Source: Mycobacteroides sp. LB1 (GTDB taxonomy: Bacteria > Actinomycetota > Actinomycetes > Mycobacteriales > Mycobacteriaceae). From it: a stretch of DNA of 64,000 nucleotides. The position numbers and the translations under genes were made by a program. The notes under the pieces were generated by a model. It was not told the DNA's origin. It was given only the letters and a program-made list of their open reading frames with translations, and searched no databases. Where the stretch lies: assembly GCF_013449725.1 (NCBI RefSeq), contig NZ_JACCFF010000001.1, positions 1,116,001 through 1,180,000 of the forward strand, read 5' to 3'. Shown here piece after piece: positions 1 through 9,328 of the stretch (position 1 is the stretch's first letter; every line of letters starts with the position of its first letter).

Positions 1-433
<433 letters not shown>

Positions 434-460
434 CTAACGACGCGGCATCAAACCCCGACG

Positions 461-988
461 CTACGCAGCGGGAGCGGGAGCCAGCGCATTGCCCTTGATG
501 ATGTAGAACAACGTGCCCTGCTCGGTATCCGCCTTGATCAGACCGGGTCCGGCACTCTCCGGATGCCCGTCGACGACGCCGACGCGTGACAGCTTCGGGT
601 TGCTACCCGCGGCGTGCCAGATCGCCCATTTCCCGTCCTTCACGCGCGCGTCGACCTGGACGAGCAGATCGTCACGCCCGTCCTGGTCGAGATCGCGCAA
701 CTCGACGGCAGCACCGCCGAGCCAGCCCTTGAAGGGTTCGGAGATCGTCTGCACAACCTTGCCGTCGCCACTGCGCACGGTGATGGTGGTGGTCTGCCCT
801 TCGGGCTGCGGCGTGCTGGTCGTCTCGAAACGCAAGCCGTCACCGGATTGCAGCACCTCGGGGTCGGCACTCGCCACACCGGGAAGCGCCACGAGCGCCA
901 GCGCCGCGAGCGCAGCGGCACCGGTTCTACGTACCCGTAACTTGGAGATTTCTCGTCGACCCTGCGAGACCTGCATCGGTTTGTCCAT
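461..988 (-). CDS. secreted FG-GAP/VCBS-like small protein, function unknown
   Basis: A 175-residue protein with a Sec-type N-terminus: basic residues, a hydrophobic stretch at about residues 22-36 and a likely signal peptidase site after VASA (residue 41). The mature part is a small beta-rich domain with a calcium-loop-like motif DLDQDGRDDLLVQVD at about residues 98-112, typical of FG-GAP/VCBS repeats. The C-terminus is Ala/Pro rich. The ATG at 988 was used; an in-frame ATG at 976 is an alternative and neither has a good Shine-Dalgarno sequence. I do not recognise a named family. An exported, possibly metal-stabilised envelope protein is inferred. Confidence 0.7.
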   Translation of the reverse strand: MDKPMQVSQGRREISKLRVRRTGAAALAALALVALPGVASADPEVLQSGDGLRFETTSTPQPEGQTTTITVRSGDGKVVQTISEPFKGWLGGAAVELRDLDQDGRDDLLVQVDARVKDGKWAIWHAAGSNPKLSRVGVVDGHPESAGPGLIKADTEQGTLFYIIKGNALAPAPAA

Positions 989-1441
989 TCGTCATACTTT
1001 GCTCAGGCATGAATTCTTCGACGTCTCTCGCTACCTAACCCTCCAGATCAGCGAGTTTGTCGAGCCGCTGCCGATGTATCAGCAATGCGGTATCACAAAG
1101 GTATACCAGCCGTGCGGCCGCCGCTAACTCAACCATCTGGCGCGCGATGCGAAATCGTGCGCAACATCACCGTGAGACTTTGGAGACGGTATGGGCTGGA
1201 TTAGCCGCAAGGGCGGTCGGCAATTCCGGCACCGAACAGCCAGGTTGCTCAATTCATAGCAAATAACTGTGACACGCGACCAGGAATCGATACCGGTGCG
1301 CGTCTCAGCGAAGACCAACTCTCCGGCACAGTATTGAAGGTTGCTGATCGCCATCGGGAACGCCGCCGGAGGATGGGCCCGAGTCGGCATTCGATGCCTA
1401 GTGGGCGGTCACGGCCAGCGACACTCGTGATGTCCGCCGAC
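989..1441. other. intergenic region, no gene recognised
   Basis: About 450 bases between the secreted-protein gene and the acyltransferase stop codon. Short open frames exist on both strands but none has a ribosome binding site, a recognisable motif or mycobacterial codon use. It presumably holds the promoter of the secreted-protein gene, but no clear -35/-10 pair could be fixed. I see nothing else in it. Confidence 0.5.
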
Positions 1442-3457
1442 TCATGAGCGGGCGTGCTCAGCGATGAGACGCGTGAACTCCGACTGCAGCCGTTGCGCTT
1501 CGCCCACGGTGATGTGCCCACCATCGCGGGCCACCCATCGTGATCCGTCATTGGTGCGACATACCCCGTCTGGACAGATCGTCGGACCCAGATCAACAGT
1601 GGACACTCCAAGAAGTCCACTGGCGGCACGCCGTTCGGCCAAGGTGGCGGTGTTCTGTTGCCGCTGAGTCTCCGCCAAACCTGTGCTGCGACCACAGCGG
1701 GAAGGCGACACCCAGACCTCGTACCCCGGACATTTGTAGAGGTCCCAGTTCACGAAATGCGGCAGGGTGTGCACGACGACGACCGGGACATGCGCCCCCG
1801 CCAGCTTCTGCAGGACCGCGGCTATCCCCTGCTGCCACAACCGGCCCTTGCCGGCGTCATCTTCGGTCCATTCCTCGGCGTGCGGTAACCGGAACCGGAC
1901 ATGTTGATTGGCTAGGAAGTAATCGCTCGAGGCAGAGGCAATCACCACCAAACCGGGCCGAACATCCGCGAGTGCACGGAGCCAGCGCTCCACGAAATCG
2001 ATACAGCCGGGCGGCGCAGGATCCAGGACGAGCTCGACGAACGGGCAGGCGGCGTTCGTCGCAAGGATCGTCGTCCGATTTTGCTGTGTGGCCGCCGGGA
2101 TGAGCGCCTCGGCGAACTGACCGGCGTTGGAGTCACCGATGAGAACGACTGACCGTGCATTGACCTCTCCACCTTCGGGCCACAGGCAACGAAGGCGGGT
2201 CCTTTCCTCATCCGGCATGTTGCCGATGCATCCTCTGCCCACATCCAGATGGGCCGCTCGTTGCGCGCGAGCATCACGAATCTCCGGTGTGGCTATCTGC
2301 GCGGCACCGAATGTCACCGCCGAAACGATCACCGCCAATCCGACGGACACGGCCACCAGCCGCGACGCACGAAGATCAGCCAGTTTCCGCCCCGTCCGAA
2401 TCGGGTCTTCGACATAGCGTTTCGACAACCACGCGGGTAGCAACGACAGCACGCCCGCGCAGGGCAACAGCCAGTGATATTCGGTGCTCAACACGTTGTT
2501 GGCGAAGACGATCACGGGCCAGTGCCAGAGGTACCAGCTGTAGGACAGATCCCCGATCCACTGCATCGGTACCGATGACAGCACCCAGCTGATTGGCTGT
2601 CGCGAGGATATTGATCCGGCGATGATCAACAGGCCCGAGCCCACCACTGGGATCAGTGCATTGAAACCCGGAAAGGGGTCCGCGGCGGTGATCGCCACGG
2701 CAGCCCAGGTGACACCGGCCGCACCAAGGACCGCTACCGGTAGCGCAGCCCGGCGACCCCATCTCTGTATCCGGCCTTCGCCCAGCGCGATCAGCGCGCC
2801 CATACCGAATTCCCATGCACGCGTGGGCGAGCTATAGAAAGAGAAAGCCGCATTGTGCGCATGGAACGGGAATCCATCGGTCGCCGTCAGGTGCATCGCG
2901 AGGAGGAACGAGAGGGCCGACAGCACAAGAAGTAGCGCGAACGTGACGCGACGCCGACTGGCCCGGCGCCGCGTTGCCACATATGCCGCCAACACCATCA
3001 CACCCGGGAAAATGAGATAGAACTGCTCTTCGACGGCCAACGACCAGGTGTGCAGGAACGGGTTCATCGCTGCCGGCGCCGCGAAGTAACCCGAGGGTTC
3101 CAGAAACAGCACCGCGTTCGAAACGAACAACGCCGCCGCGGCGGCCGTTCGCGCCGCGACTTGCATTGATCCGAGCGGGCTTTGAACGACCGCCGTCACC
3201 GGCAGCACCACGACAATCAAGAGGGCGAGCGCAGGCAAGAGTCGCCGTACCCGGCGCGTGTAGAAGCGCCGGAGGTTGATGTTTCCGTCCTCGTCCGCCT
3301 CGCGCAGCAGCAGTCGCGTGATGACGAATCCGGAGATGACGAAGAAGACGTCGACACCGACAAATCCACCGGAAACAGGTAGACCGCAGTGGTACGCGAC
3401 AACCAGGAGAACCGCTACCGCTCGCAGGCCTTGAATGTCCTGACGGCGGTCAATCAC
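1442..3457 (-). CDS. OafA/YrhL-type acyltransferase with C-terminal SGNH domain
   Basis: A 671-residue integral membrane O-acyltransferase (acyltransferase-3 family) fused to a C-terminal SGNH/GDSL-like domain. The N-terminus has the family motif IQGLRAVAVLLVVAYH with the conserved His at about residue 23, followed by FVGVDVFFVISGFVITRLL, then about ten hydrophobic segments to about residue 390. The C-terminal extracytoplasmic domain contains VLIGDSNAG (candidate SGNH nucleophile Ser) and a late RDGGHITVGEAQ block with the Asp/His pair. Such proteins transfer acyl groups to cell-envelope glycans or lipids; the acceptor here is unknown. It begins 48 bases after the carboxylesterase gene on the same strand, so the two may be co-transcribed. 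Confidence 0.85.
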   Translation of the reverse strand: MIDRRQDIQGLRAVAVLLVVAYHCGLPVSGGFVGVDVFFVISGFVITRLLLREADEDGNINLRRFYTRRVRRLLPALALLIVVVLPVTAVVQSPLGSMQVAARTAAAAALFVSNAVLFLEPSGYFAAPAAMNPFLHTWSLAVEEQFYLIFPGVMVLAAYVATRRRASRRRVTFALLLVLSALSFLLAMHLTATDGFPFHAHNAAFSFYSSPTRAWEFGMGALIALGEGRIQRWGRRAALPVAVLGAAGVTWAAVAITAADPFPGFNALIPVVGSGLLIIAGSISSRQPISWVLSSVPMQWIGDLSYSWYLWHWPVIVFANNVLSTEYHWLLPCAGVLSLLPAWLSKRYVEDPIRTGRKLADLRASRLVAVSVGLAVIVSAVTFGAAQIATPEIRDARAQRAAHLDVGRGCIGNMPDEERTRLRCLWPEGGEVNARSVVLIGDSNAGQFAEALIPAATQQNRTTILATNAACPFVELVLDPAPPGCIDFVERWLRALADVRPGLVVIASASSDYFLANQHVRFRLPHAEEWTEDDAGKGRLWQQGIAAVLQKLAGAHVPVVVVHTLPHFVNWDLYKCPGYEVWVSPSRCGRSTGLAETQRQQNTATLAERRAASGLLGVSTVDLGPTICPDGVCRTNDGSRWVARDGGHITVGEAQRLQSEFTRLIAEHARS

Positions 3458-3505
3458 CGGCTGAGTCTAGATGACGGGCGTTCCCAGATATGTCGGGAGC
3501 GGTGG

Positions 3506-5017
3506 CTATCGCCAGAAACCGCACTGATGACTGTTGGCGAAGCCCTCCATTGGCTTCGACATCGGTGGTGCCAGGCGCAGGAATGCTCCTCCGGGCACGT
3601 ATCTGGGCCATTGTGGTTGACCCTCTATGTTGGGATTCCCGGTCTTCACGAACTGCGCCCAATACCTGATCATCTGCGTGGACAACGCTGCGGATTCCTG
3701 GCTCAACGGTCTGGACATATCGAAGAGATACCCCAGCTCGGAACCATGCGAAGCGCCCAACGGCAGCGGTGCGTCCTGATACTGCGAATCTACCGGCGCG
3801 GCCGGGTCGGCAAATTCGTAGGCATACACCGGCCCGCTTCTCCCCAACGCCTCGGCCATGTCGAGTGTCGGGCACGCATAGCTGTTATCGGTGTCGATTG
3901 CGGCGAGCGCAGCAAGTACATTTCCGCCATAGTCGGACAGTGGGTATCGCCCTGCAAGTTCGGTTGCCTTGTCCCCGTACTTGCTTTCGAGCGCATGCCG
4001 GTATTCCTCGGCGCCGCGGGGCGCGGGTGTGTGCTGGTGCTGTTGGGCCTGAAACACCGTGGCCTCGTTGGCATTACTCCCGATAAGCACAGGGACGGCG
4101 GCGGTGAAGCCGCTGGTGAAAGCATCCAATGGCGGCACCGGAAGTTCTCGCGTCCCCGTTACCGGACTCACCGGTAGTCCTATGCCGCTGAATTGCGGAG
4201 AATCGCGCAATGCGTCAACCGATAGTGCGCGCAGACAGCGGGCACTATCAGGCCCGACTGGACATCCGACCTCTGCCATAAACGTCGCACTATCGCGGAC
4301 GGCTCCCGAGACAGAGGCCTGAGCCTGGCATGGAGCACTCTCCAAGATCGCGGATCGAAACAATCCCGCGGCACTCGGTGCCGCCAATAGGTCGCACACC
4401 GACACCCCGCCCGCAGACTGGCCACCGACGGTTACCTGCTGGGGATCGCCTCCAAACTCGGCTATGTTGTCACGCACCCAACGCAGCGCGGCTTCCTGAT
4501 CCAGGAGACCGTAGTTGCCGATCGCATCAGATAGGCCATGAGCCGCCAGAAATCCCAACGTCCCAAGCCGATAGTTGATGGTGACGACGACGATTCCACC
4601 CTGGGCAGCCAATTTTCGCGCGTCGTAGCCGAATCCGTTCCCGGCCACAAAGGCGCCGCCGTGTATCCACACCAGTACGGGCGCCTTCCCCTGGATATGC
4701 CGGGGCGTGGCGACGTTGAGGACCAGGCAGTCCTCGTTCTGTGCCAGGTCGCTTTCGGTGCCGGGCTGCGGGCATTCCACACCCGACCCCGTCGCATCAC
4801 GGATACCCGTCCACGATGAGACAGGCCCCGGTTCTGCGAATCGCCGCGGGCCCACCGGCGGTGCGGCGTAAGGGATTGCCTTGAAGACACGTACCTCATC
4901 GTCAACGTGCCCGCGTACGGCTCCCGCACTGGTGTTGACGATCGTCGGGTCCACCGCCTTTGGGCTGCACGACACCGATGCGAGGACCACCAGCACAACC
5001 AACAACAGCCGGGTCAT
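3506..5017 (-). CDS. type B carboxylesterase, probable lipoprotein or secreted
   Basis: A carboxylesterase family (alpha/beta hydrolase) protein of about 503 residues. The nucleophile elbow is GGQSAGGVS, with Gln where most relatives have Glu. The acidic and His triad residues are plausibly in SNANEATVF and ASHGSELGYLF. The oxyanion-hole region is WIHGGAFVAG. The ATG at 5017 is preferred over an upstream in-frame start at 5092 because it places a hydrophobic export signal (LLLVVLVVLASVSC) at the N-terminus; the Cys could be lipid-modified, though the lipobox is not ideal. It lies downstream of rpsN, separated by a strong hairpin, and upstream of the acyltransferase. The substrate is unknown; short-chain ester hydrolysis outside the membrane is inferred. 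Confidence 0.85.
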   Translation of the reverse strand: MTRLLLVVLVVLASVSCSPKAVDPTIVNTSAGAVRGHVDDEVRVFKAIPYAAPPVGPRRFAEPGPVSSWTGIRDATGSGVECPQPGTESDLAQNEDCLVLNVATPRHIQGKAPVLVWIHGGAFVAGNGFGYDARKLAAQGGIVVVTINYRLGTLGFLAAHGLSDAIGNYGLLDQEAALRWVRDNIAEFGGDPQQVTVGGQSAGGVSVCDLLAAPSAAGLFRSAILESAPCQAQASVSGAVRDSATFMAEVGCPVGPDSARCLRALSVDALRDSPQFSGIGLPVSPVTGTRELPVPPLDAFTSGFTAAVPVLIGSNANEATVFQAQQHQHTPAPRGAEEYRHALESKYGDKATELAGRYPLSDYGGNVLAALAAIDTDNSYACPTLDMAEALGRSGPVYAYEFADPAAPVDSQYQDAPLPLGASHGSELGYLFDMSRPLSQESAALSTQMIRYWAQFVKTGNPNIEGQPQWPRYVPGGAFLRLAPPMSKPMEGFANSHQCGFWR

Positions 5018-5089
5018 GTCACGCGCACCGAACATTCTGTGGCACGGGCGCAAGCGTAACGGCCATGGGGCTTCCGGACGGCGAGACGC

Positions 5090-5123
5090 CAATAGGCCGG
5101 GACTCTAAAGTCCCGGCCTATTG
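5090..5123 (-). terminator. terminator hairpin after rpsN
   Basis: A perfect 15-bp inverted repeat (arms 5090-5104 and 5109-5123) with a 4-base loop begins ten bases after the rpsN stop codon. No strong U-tract follows on the minus strand. Its position between a ribosomal segment and the unrelated esterase suggests that it ends the rplN-rpsN transcript or stabilises its 3' end. Confidence 0.6.
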
Positions 5124-5132
5124 TGCAGAGGT

Positions 5133-5318
5133 TTACCAGCTGCTCTTGCGGATGCCGGGCAGCTCGCCGGCGTGTGCCATCTCCCGCAAGCAGATTCGGC
5201 ACAGGCCGAACTTGCGGAACACGGCGTGCGGGCGTCCACACCGGTTGCACCGGGTGTACCCGCGCACCGCGAACTTGGGCTTCTTGTTGGCCTTATTGAC
5301 CAGCGCAGTCTTCGCCAT
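5133..5318 (-). CDS. rpsN: 30S ribosomal protein S14, type Z (zinc-binding)
   Basis: The short 61-residue zinc form of S14 (sometimes called rpsZ), a 30S head protein. Two CxxC pairs are present, CNRC and CRIC, that hold one zinc ion. The alternative zinc-free S14 would be about 100 residues and lack these pairs. It follows rplE without a gap (start 5318, rplE stop at 5319) and is the last gene of the rplN-rplX-rplE-rpsN segment. In most bacteria rpsH comes next; here a carboxylesterase does. Confidence 0.97.
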   Translation of the reverse strand: MAKTALVNKANKKPKFAVRGYTRCNRCGRPHAVFRKFGLCRICLREMAHAGELPGIRKSSW

Positions 5319-5918
5319 CTACTTCTTCGCTCCCTGCTCAAGTTCTTTGAAGGGGAAGCCGAGTTGCCGCAGCAGCGCCCGCCCCTCGTCGTCGTTGGTC
5401 GCCGAGGTGACGACGGTGATGTCCATGCCCCGCGGGCGGTCGATGGAGTCCACGTCGATCTCGTGGAACATCGACTGCTCGGTGAGACCGAAGGTGTAGT
5501 TGCCCTTGCCGTCGAACTGCTTGGGTGACAAGCCGCGGAAGTCACGGATACGCGGCAGTGCGATGGACACGAGACGGTCCAGGAACTCCCACATACGGTC
5601 GCCGCGCAGCGTGACGCGGGCACCGATCGGCATGCCCTCGCGCAGCTTGAACTGAGCGATGGACTTGCGGGCCTTGCGAATCTCCGGCTTCTGGCCGGTG
5701 ATCAGGGCCAGGTCGGTGACGGCGCCGTTGATGAGCTTGGCGTCACGGGCAGCGTCGCCGACACCCATGTTGACGACGACCTTCAGGACGCCCGGGATCT
5801 GCATCACGTTGGCGTAGTTGAACTCGTCGTTCAGCGCGGTCTTGATCTCTTCGCGGTAGCGCGTCTTCAGACGGGGCTGAGCCTTCGAGGTGTTTGCTGT
5901 GTCTTCTACAGTGGTCAT
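5319..5918 (-). CDS. rplE: 50S ribosomal protein L5
   Basis: L5 of 199 residues, which binds 5S rRNA and forms part of the central protuberance. Conserved stretches include [11 protein letters not shown], the [20 protein letters not shown] block, [11 protein letters not shown] and [12 protein letters not shown]. The N-terminus carries about 15 poorly conserved residues ([12 protein letters not shown]) before the core, slightly longer than many orthologues. The start ATG at 5918 overlaps the rplX stop codon, indicating translational coupling. Confidence 0.97.
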   Translation of the reverse strand: MTTVEDTANTSKAQPRLKTRYREEIKTALNDEFNYANVMQIPGVLKVVVNMGVGDAARDAKLINGAVTDLALITGQKPEIRKARKSIAQFKLREGMPIGARVTLRGDRMWEFLDRLVSIALPRIRDFRGLSPKQFDGKGNYTFGLTEQSMFHEIDVDSIDRPRGMDITVVTSATNDDEGRALLRQLGFPFKELEQGAKK

Positions 5919-6235
5919 CAGATGTCCTTCCCGTTGCGGCGGGAGATGCGGACCTTTTTGCCGGTCTCTTCGTCGATGCGGTAGCCGATGCGGGTCGGCT
6001 TGCCGTCGGAGTCGATCACCATCACGTTCGATACGTGGATGGCGGCCTCCTGCGTGACGATGCCGCCGGACTGCGCACCGCGCTGGTTGGTGGATACGGC
6101 TGTGTGCTTCTTGATCCGGTTCACGCCCTCGACAAGGACCCGGTTGCGCTCGGGGTAGGCCGCGATGACCTTGCCCTTGGCACCCTTGTCCTTACCAGCG
6201 ATGACGAGAACGCTGTCACCCTTGTGCACCTTCAT
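5918..6235 (-). CDS. rplX: 50S ribosomal protein L24
   Basis: L24, 105 residues, an early assembly protein that binds the 5' region of 23S rRNA. The KOW motif is clear at the N-terminus ([20 protein letters not shown]), followed by [13 protein letters not shown]. The start at 6235 is directly adjacent to the rplN stop (6236), so the genes are coupled in one transcript. Confidence 0.97.
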   Translation of the reverse strand: MKVHKGDSVLVIAGKDKGAKGKVIAAYPERNRVLVEGVNRIKKHTAVSTNQRGAQSGGIVTQEAAIHVSNVMVIDSDGKPTRIGYRIDEETGKKVRISRRNGKDI

Positions 6236-6604
6236 TTACAGCACCTCCGGGGCGAGCGAAACGATCTTCATGAACTTCTTCTCGCGCAGCTCACGACCGA
6301 CGGGCCCGAAGATACGGGTGCCACGCGGGTCGTTGTCGGCCTTGATGATGACGGCGGCGTTCTCATCGAACTTGATGTAGCTGCCATCCGGGCGACGACG
6401 CTCTTTGACGGTGCGGACTATGACGGCCTTGACGACGTCACCACGCTTGACGGTGCCTCCGGGAATGGCGTCCTTGACGGTCGCCACAATGATGTCCCCG
6501 ATTCCCGCATAGCGTCGCCCTGAGCCACCGAGCACGCGGATGCACAAGATTTCCTTGGCACCGGTGTTATCGGCGACCTTCAGCCGTGACTCCTGCTGAA
6601 TCAC
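6236..6604 (-). CDS. rplN: 50S ribosomal protein L14
   Basis: L14, 122 residues, located at the subunit interface. Typical features are the N-terminal [18 protein letters not shown], the [16 protein letters not shown] loop and the C-terminal [12 protein letters not shown]. The start codon is GTG at 6604. It opens a separate ribosomal segment: about 5.8 kb of unrelated genes separate it from rpsQ, so it needs its own promoter (see the candidate at 6760-6789). Confidence 0.97.
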   Translation of the reverse strand: MIQQESRLKVADNTGAKEILCIRVLGGSGRRYAGIGDIIVATVKDAIPGGTVKRGDVVKAVIVRTVKERRRPDGSYIKFDENAAVIIKADNDPRGTRIFGPVGRELREKKFMKIVSLAPEVL

Positions 6605-6759
6605 TGGTCTCTCCTAATTGACCTGGATTTGGATGTGCGGCGGATACCGACCCGACGCACGCGGTCACGTTGCCTCAGGGCAAGCGCCATCCCCGGTTTT
6701 CACCTGGTGGGAATGCCTACCTGTCCTCGGGCGCCAAGCACCCACAAGACAACCGCCCT

Positions 6760-6789
6760 AGTGTAGGCGAACCTGCAGGTCGGATACAA
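6760..6789 (-). promoter_or_regulatory. candidate promoter for rplN-rplX-rplE-rpsN
   Basis: On the minus strand a TTGTAT hexamer (6784-6789) and a TACACT hexamer (6760-6765) are separated by 18 bases, a sigma-A-like arrangement about 155 bases upstream of the rplN GTG. The 200-base gap before rplN and the distance from the rest of the S10 operon call for a promoter here. The hexamers are imperfect, so this is a candidate only. Confidence 0.35.
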
Positions 6790-6797
6790 ATCCGACC
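6778..6797 (-). terminator. hairpin downstream of the MHS transporter gene
   Basis: An 8-bp perfect inverted repeat (6778-6785 with 6790-6797) and 4-base loop lies 10 bases after the transporter stop codon on the minus strand. There is no U-run. It may end the cutinase-transporter transcript. It overlaps the candidate -35 of rplN. Confidence 0.4.
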
Positions 6798-6807
6798 ATC
6801 GCGGGAG

Positions 6808-8154
6808 TCAGCGCGAGAACGCCGAGCCTTGCTCGCGGTCCAGGTAGGTCTCCGACTTGTTCTTGAGGAAGAACAGGTAGACCACCAATGAGATCGCGAT
6901 GCACACCGTCACATATGCAATGAATAACGGCACCTGACCGTGCGCCTTCAGCGCCTGATAGATCAGCGGTGCCGTCCCGCCGAACACCGAGTTCGCGAGC
7001 GCATAGCCGACACCCACCCCCAGCGCCCGTACATGCGAGGGGAAGAGCTCGGACTTAACCAGTGCGTTAATCGACGTGTAGCCGGTCAAGACCACGTAGG
7101 CGCCTGCGACCAAGAGGAATGACGCGATCGGCGAATGCGTCTGGGGCAGATACGTGATGAGCACGTAGGTGTAGAAGAGCCCGCCGAATCCGAACCAGAG
7201 CAACAGCGGTTTGCGGCCAACCTTGTCGCTGATGATTCCGCCGATGGGCTGCAGCAGCATCAGGAAGATGAGCCCGAAGAGGTTGATCCAGGTGGCCGTC
7301 ATCGCCTGGTCCTTGTAGGCGGCCTTGACGATCGCTGGGGCGTTGACGCTGTAGGTGTAGAACGCGAGGGTGCCACCCATAGTGATGAGGAAACACAGCA
7401 GCAGCGGTTTCCAGTACCGGGTGAGCAGCTCCCGCATCGATCCGGCGCTGTTGTCCTCACCGGACTCGATGGCGGCGAGCTGTTCGGCGCTCAGGGATTC
7501 GTCCATGGTGCGCCGCAACCAGTACACGACGATCGCGGCCACACCTCCGACGGCAAAGGCTATGCGCCAACCGAACTCGTGAACCTGCTCATTGTCGAAG
7601 ACCGTCAGGATGATCAGCAGCGTGAGCTGGGCGAGCACATGACCACCCACCAGGGTCACGTATTGGAAGGACGAGAAGAACCCGCGTCGCTCACGCGTCG
7701 CGGCCTCGGACATGTAGGTGGCAGAAGTGCCGTACTCGCCACCTGTCGCGAATCCTTGAACGAGCCGGCACAGGATCAAAGCGATCGGCGCGGCCATCCC
7801 GATACTGGTACGCGATGGAACCAGCGCGATTGCCAGCGAGCAGGCCGCCATCAGCGAAACGCTGAACGTCAGAGCCGCGCGGCGGCCGTGCCGGTCGGCG
7901 AACCGGCCGAAGAACCACGATCCCAGCGGTCGGGTGATGAAAGTGACGGCGAAGATCGCGTAGACGTAGATCGTCGAGTTCTCATCGGCTTCGTCGAAGA
8001 ACTGCTTCTCGAAGTACATCGCGAAGACGGTGTAGACGTAGACGTCGTACCACTCGACGAGATTGCCCGACGAACCCCTGATGGTGTTCCAGATGGCGCG
8101 ACGGGTTTCGGCCCGACCCGAGGGCGTTGGCGCACTAGCGGTCGAAACGGTCAT
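6808..8154 (-). CDS. MFS transporter, metabolite:H+ symporter (MHS/KgtP-like) family
   Basis: A 448-residue permease with about 12 hydrophobic segments. The N-terminal GNLVEWYDVYVYTVFAMYF and the loop 2-3 motif FGRFADRHGRRAALT are hallmarks of the MHS family, which imports dicarboxylates, 2-oxoglutarate, proline/betaine or shikimate with protons. FATGGEYGTSATYMSEAA in segment 4-5 is also typical. The substrate cannot be read from the sequence; the overall resemblance is to 2-oxoglutarate permeases. It starts 6 bases after the cutinase stop on the same strand, so the two are probably co-transcribed, although a functional link is not obvious. Confidence 0.87.
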   Translation of the reverse strand: MTVSTASAPTPSGRAETRRAIWNTIRGSSGNLVEWYDVYVYTVFAMYFEKQFFDEADENSTIYVYAIFAVTFITRPLGSWFFGRFADRHGRRAALTFSVSLMAACSLAIALVPSRTSIGMAAPIALILCRLVQGFATGGEYGTSATYMSEAATRERRGFFSSFQYVTLVGGHVLAQLTLLIILTVFDNEQVHEFGWRIAFAVGGVAAIVVYWLRRTMDESLSAEQLAAIESGEDNSAGSMRELLTRYWKPLLLCFLITMGGTLAFYTYSVNAPAIVKAAYKDQAMTATWINLFGLIFLMLLQPIGGIISDKVGRKPLLLWFGFGGLFYTYVLITYLPQTHSPIASFLLVAGAYVVLTGYTSINALVKSELFPSHVRALGVGVGYALANSVFGGTAPLIYQALKAHGQVPLFIAYVTVCIAISLVVYLFFLKNKSETYLDREQGSAFSR

Positions 8155-8160
8155 GCACGC

Positions 8161-9138
8161 TTACTGATCACCGGCGGGACCCGGCGGCGGGCCGTGTCGG
8201 GCGGGGTCGAGCGCGGGTGCGCTCGACGTTGACGCGTTGGCGTCAGGAGCATCTGATGCGGGCATCATCCACGCCGGCGCCTTTCGCGTTGGCGTCGCGG
8301 CCGCGGGCTTTGGCGCGGAGGATGCGGGCGCCACCGCTGCAGACGGGGTGGACGATGGTGCAGCCGCGGATGAGGTTGCACTCTTGGACGTGGCCGAGTT
8401 GGAGGAGCTCGTGGCGCTGGTGCTGCTCGCGGCGGCCGCGCTGCTGCTGGCGGTGATGGCTGTCAACCGGTTGACGACGAAATCAGCAGCACGATCGGCC
8501 GATCCATCCGATTTGTACTGCATGTGCGGCCCCAGACCACCACCATTCGGATCGCAGATCCCGTCGCCGGGATTGCAGATGTCAATCACCTTGCTGCGCT
8601 GGGAATCCTTGATCGACAGCTCCAGACTCATCCCGTTGACCTGCCAATTCCTGGGATTTCCAATGAGCACGATCGCGGCGACCCGCTGCTCCAGATCGGT
8701 TGGCAATGGGTTGTTGAAGGTGAGCCCCGTCCCGTTGGTGCCCATCAACACGTCGACCACAGCAGCGCCCTGGGAGAACCCGCCGAGCACGAACTGCGTA
8801 TTTGGACAGTTACGCGCCACCTCTTGGACGTGGAAGCTCATGTCATTGGCACCATCGCCGGCACGGACCCAGTCAAAACTGGCTGGGTAGTTGACGGCGT
8901 AGATGTCGACGAACTTGTTCGGCAGTCGGTCGGTCAGTTCGTCGGTAAAGGCCTTCCCCACGTCTCCAAGGCCCGGAGAATCGTTGGTACCGCGGGCGAA
9001 GGACACATCCACGTCGGGACAGCCGGCTGCGTTGGCCGTTGGCCAGTTGTCGCTATGAGTGGCGAGTATCGCGGCTACCGCCGCCGATAACGAGAAAATC
9101 GAAACCCCGACCGATCCACGCTTGACGTATCGGTTCAT
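8161..9138 (-). CDS. cutinase-family serine esterase, secreted
   Basis: A 325-residue exported cutinase-like protein. Residues 1-38 form a signal peptide ending NAA, and the mature enzyme begins GCPDVDVSFARGT. The nucleophile is in GGFSQGAAV; the Asp and His of the triad fit CNPGDGICDPNG and GLGPHMQYKSDG. The paired Cys residues typical of cutinases (near GCPD, ARNCPN and DICNPGDGIC) are present. After about residue 230 a low-complexity Ser/Ala/Pro/Thr tail of nearly 100 residues replaces the compact end of classical cutinases, possibly a wall-spanning linker. Mycobacterial relatives hydrolyse lipids or act as phospholipases/thioesterases; the substrate here is unknown. Confidence 0.88.
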   Translation of the reverse strand: MNRYVKRGSVGVSIFSLSAAVAAILATHSDNWPTANAAGCPDVDVSFARGTNDSPGLGDVGKAFTDELTDRLPNKFVDIYAVNYPASFDWVRAGDGANDMSFHVQEVARNCPNTQFVLGGFSQGAAVVDVLMGTNGTGLTFNNPLPTDLEQRVAAIVLIGNPRNWQVNGMSLELSIKDSQRSKVIDICNPGDGICDPNGGGLGPHMQYKSDGSADRAADFVVNRLTAITASSSAAAASSTSATSSSNSATSKSATSSAAAPSSTPSAAVAPASSAPKPAAATPTRKAPAWMMPASDAPDANASTSSAPALDPARHGPPPGPAGDQ

Positions 9139-9304
9139 TCGTCCAGCGTAGTTCCCTGGCAGAGCTTCTTGGCGGTGTTGGAACTACTGGAAAATTGTCA
9201 TCCGAGACCAGCGCTAGGCAAGGCCTCGGGCGCTCACCTTCTCGTGGCTGCGGCCCCTCGAATCCGTCGCCGCCCACTGAGCGGGCGCCGATGTAACGCA
9301 AAAC

Positions 9305-9318
9305 TGAAACACGTTCTA
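9305..9318. promoter_or_regulatory. KstR-type operator upstream of the 9329 hydrolase
   Basis: The 14 bases tgaaacacgttcta match the KstR consensus TnnAACnnGTTnnA at every fixed position. The site ends 10 bases before the GTG start of the hydrolase. KstR is the TetR-type repressor of sterol catabolism in mycobacteria, so the hydrolase may be induced by cholesterol or another sterol. The match is seen; KstR binding is inferred. Confidence 0.55.
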
Positions 9319-9328
9319 CTCTTGTCTC

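Noticed and set aside
1124..1390. 88-codon open frame in the 989-1441 gap
   Set aside because: No ribosome binding site, no motif and unusual amino acid content for a mycobacterial protein.
7135..8232. A 365-codon open frame on the plus strand
   Set aside because: Antisense to the MHS transporter; Arg/Asp/Gly-rich mirror composition.
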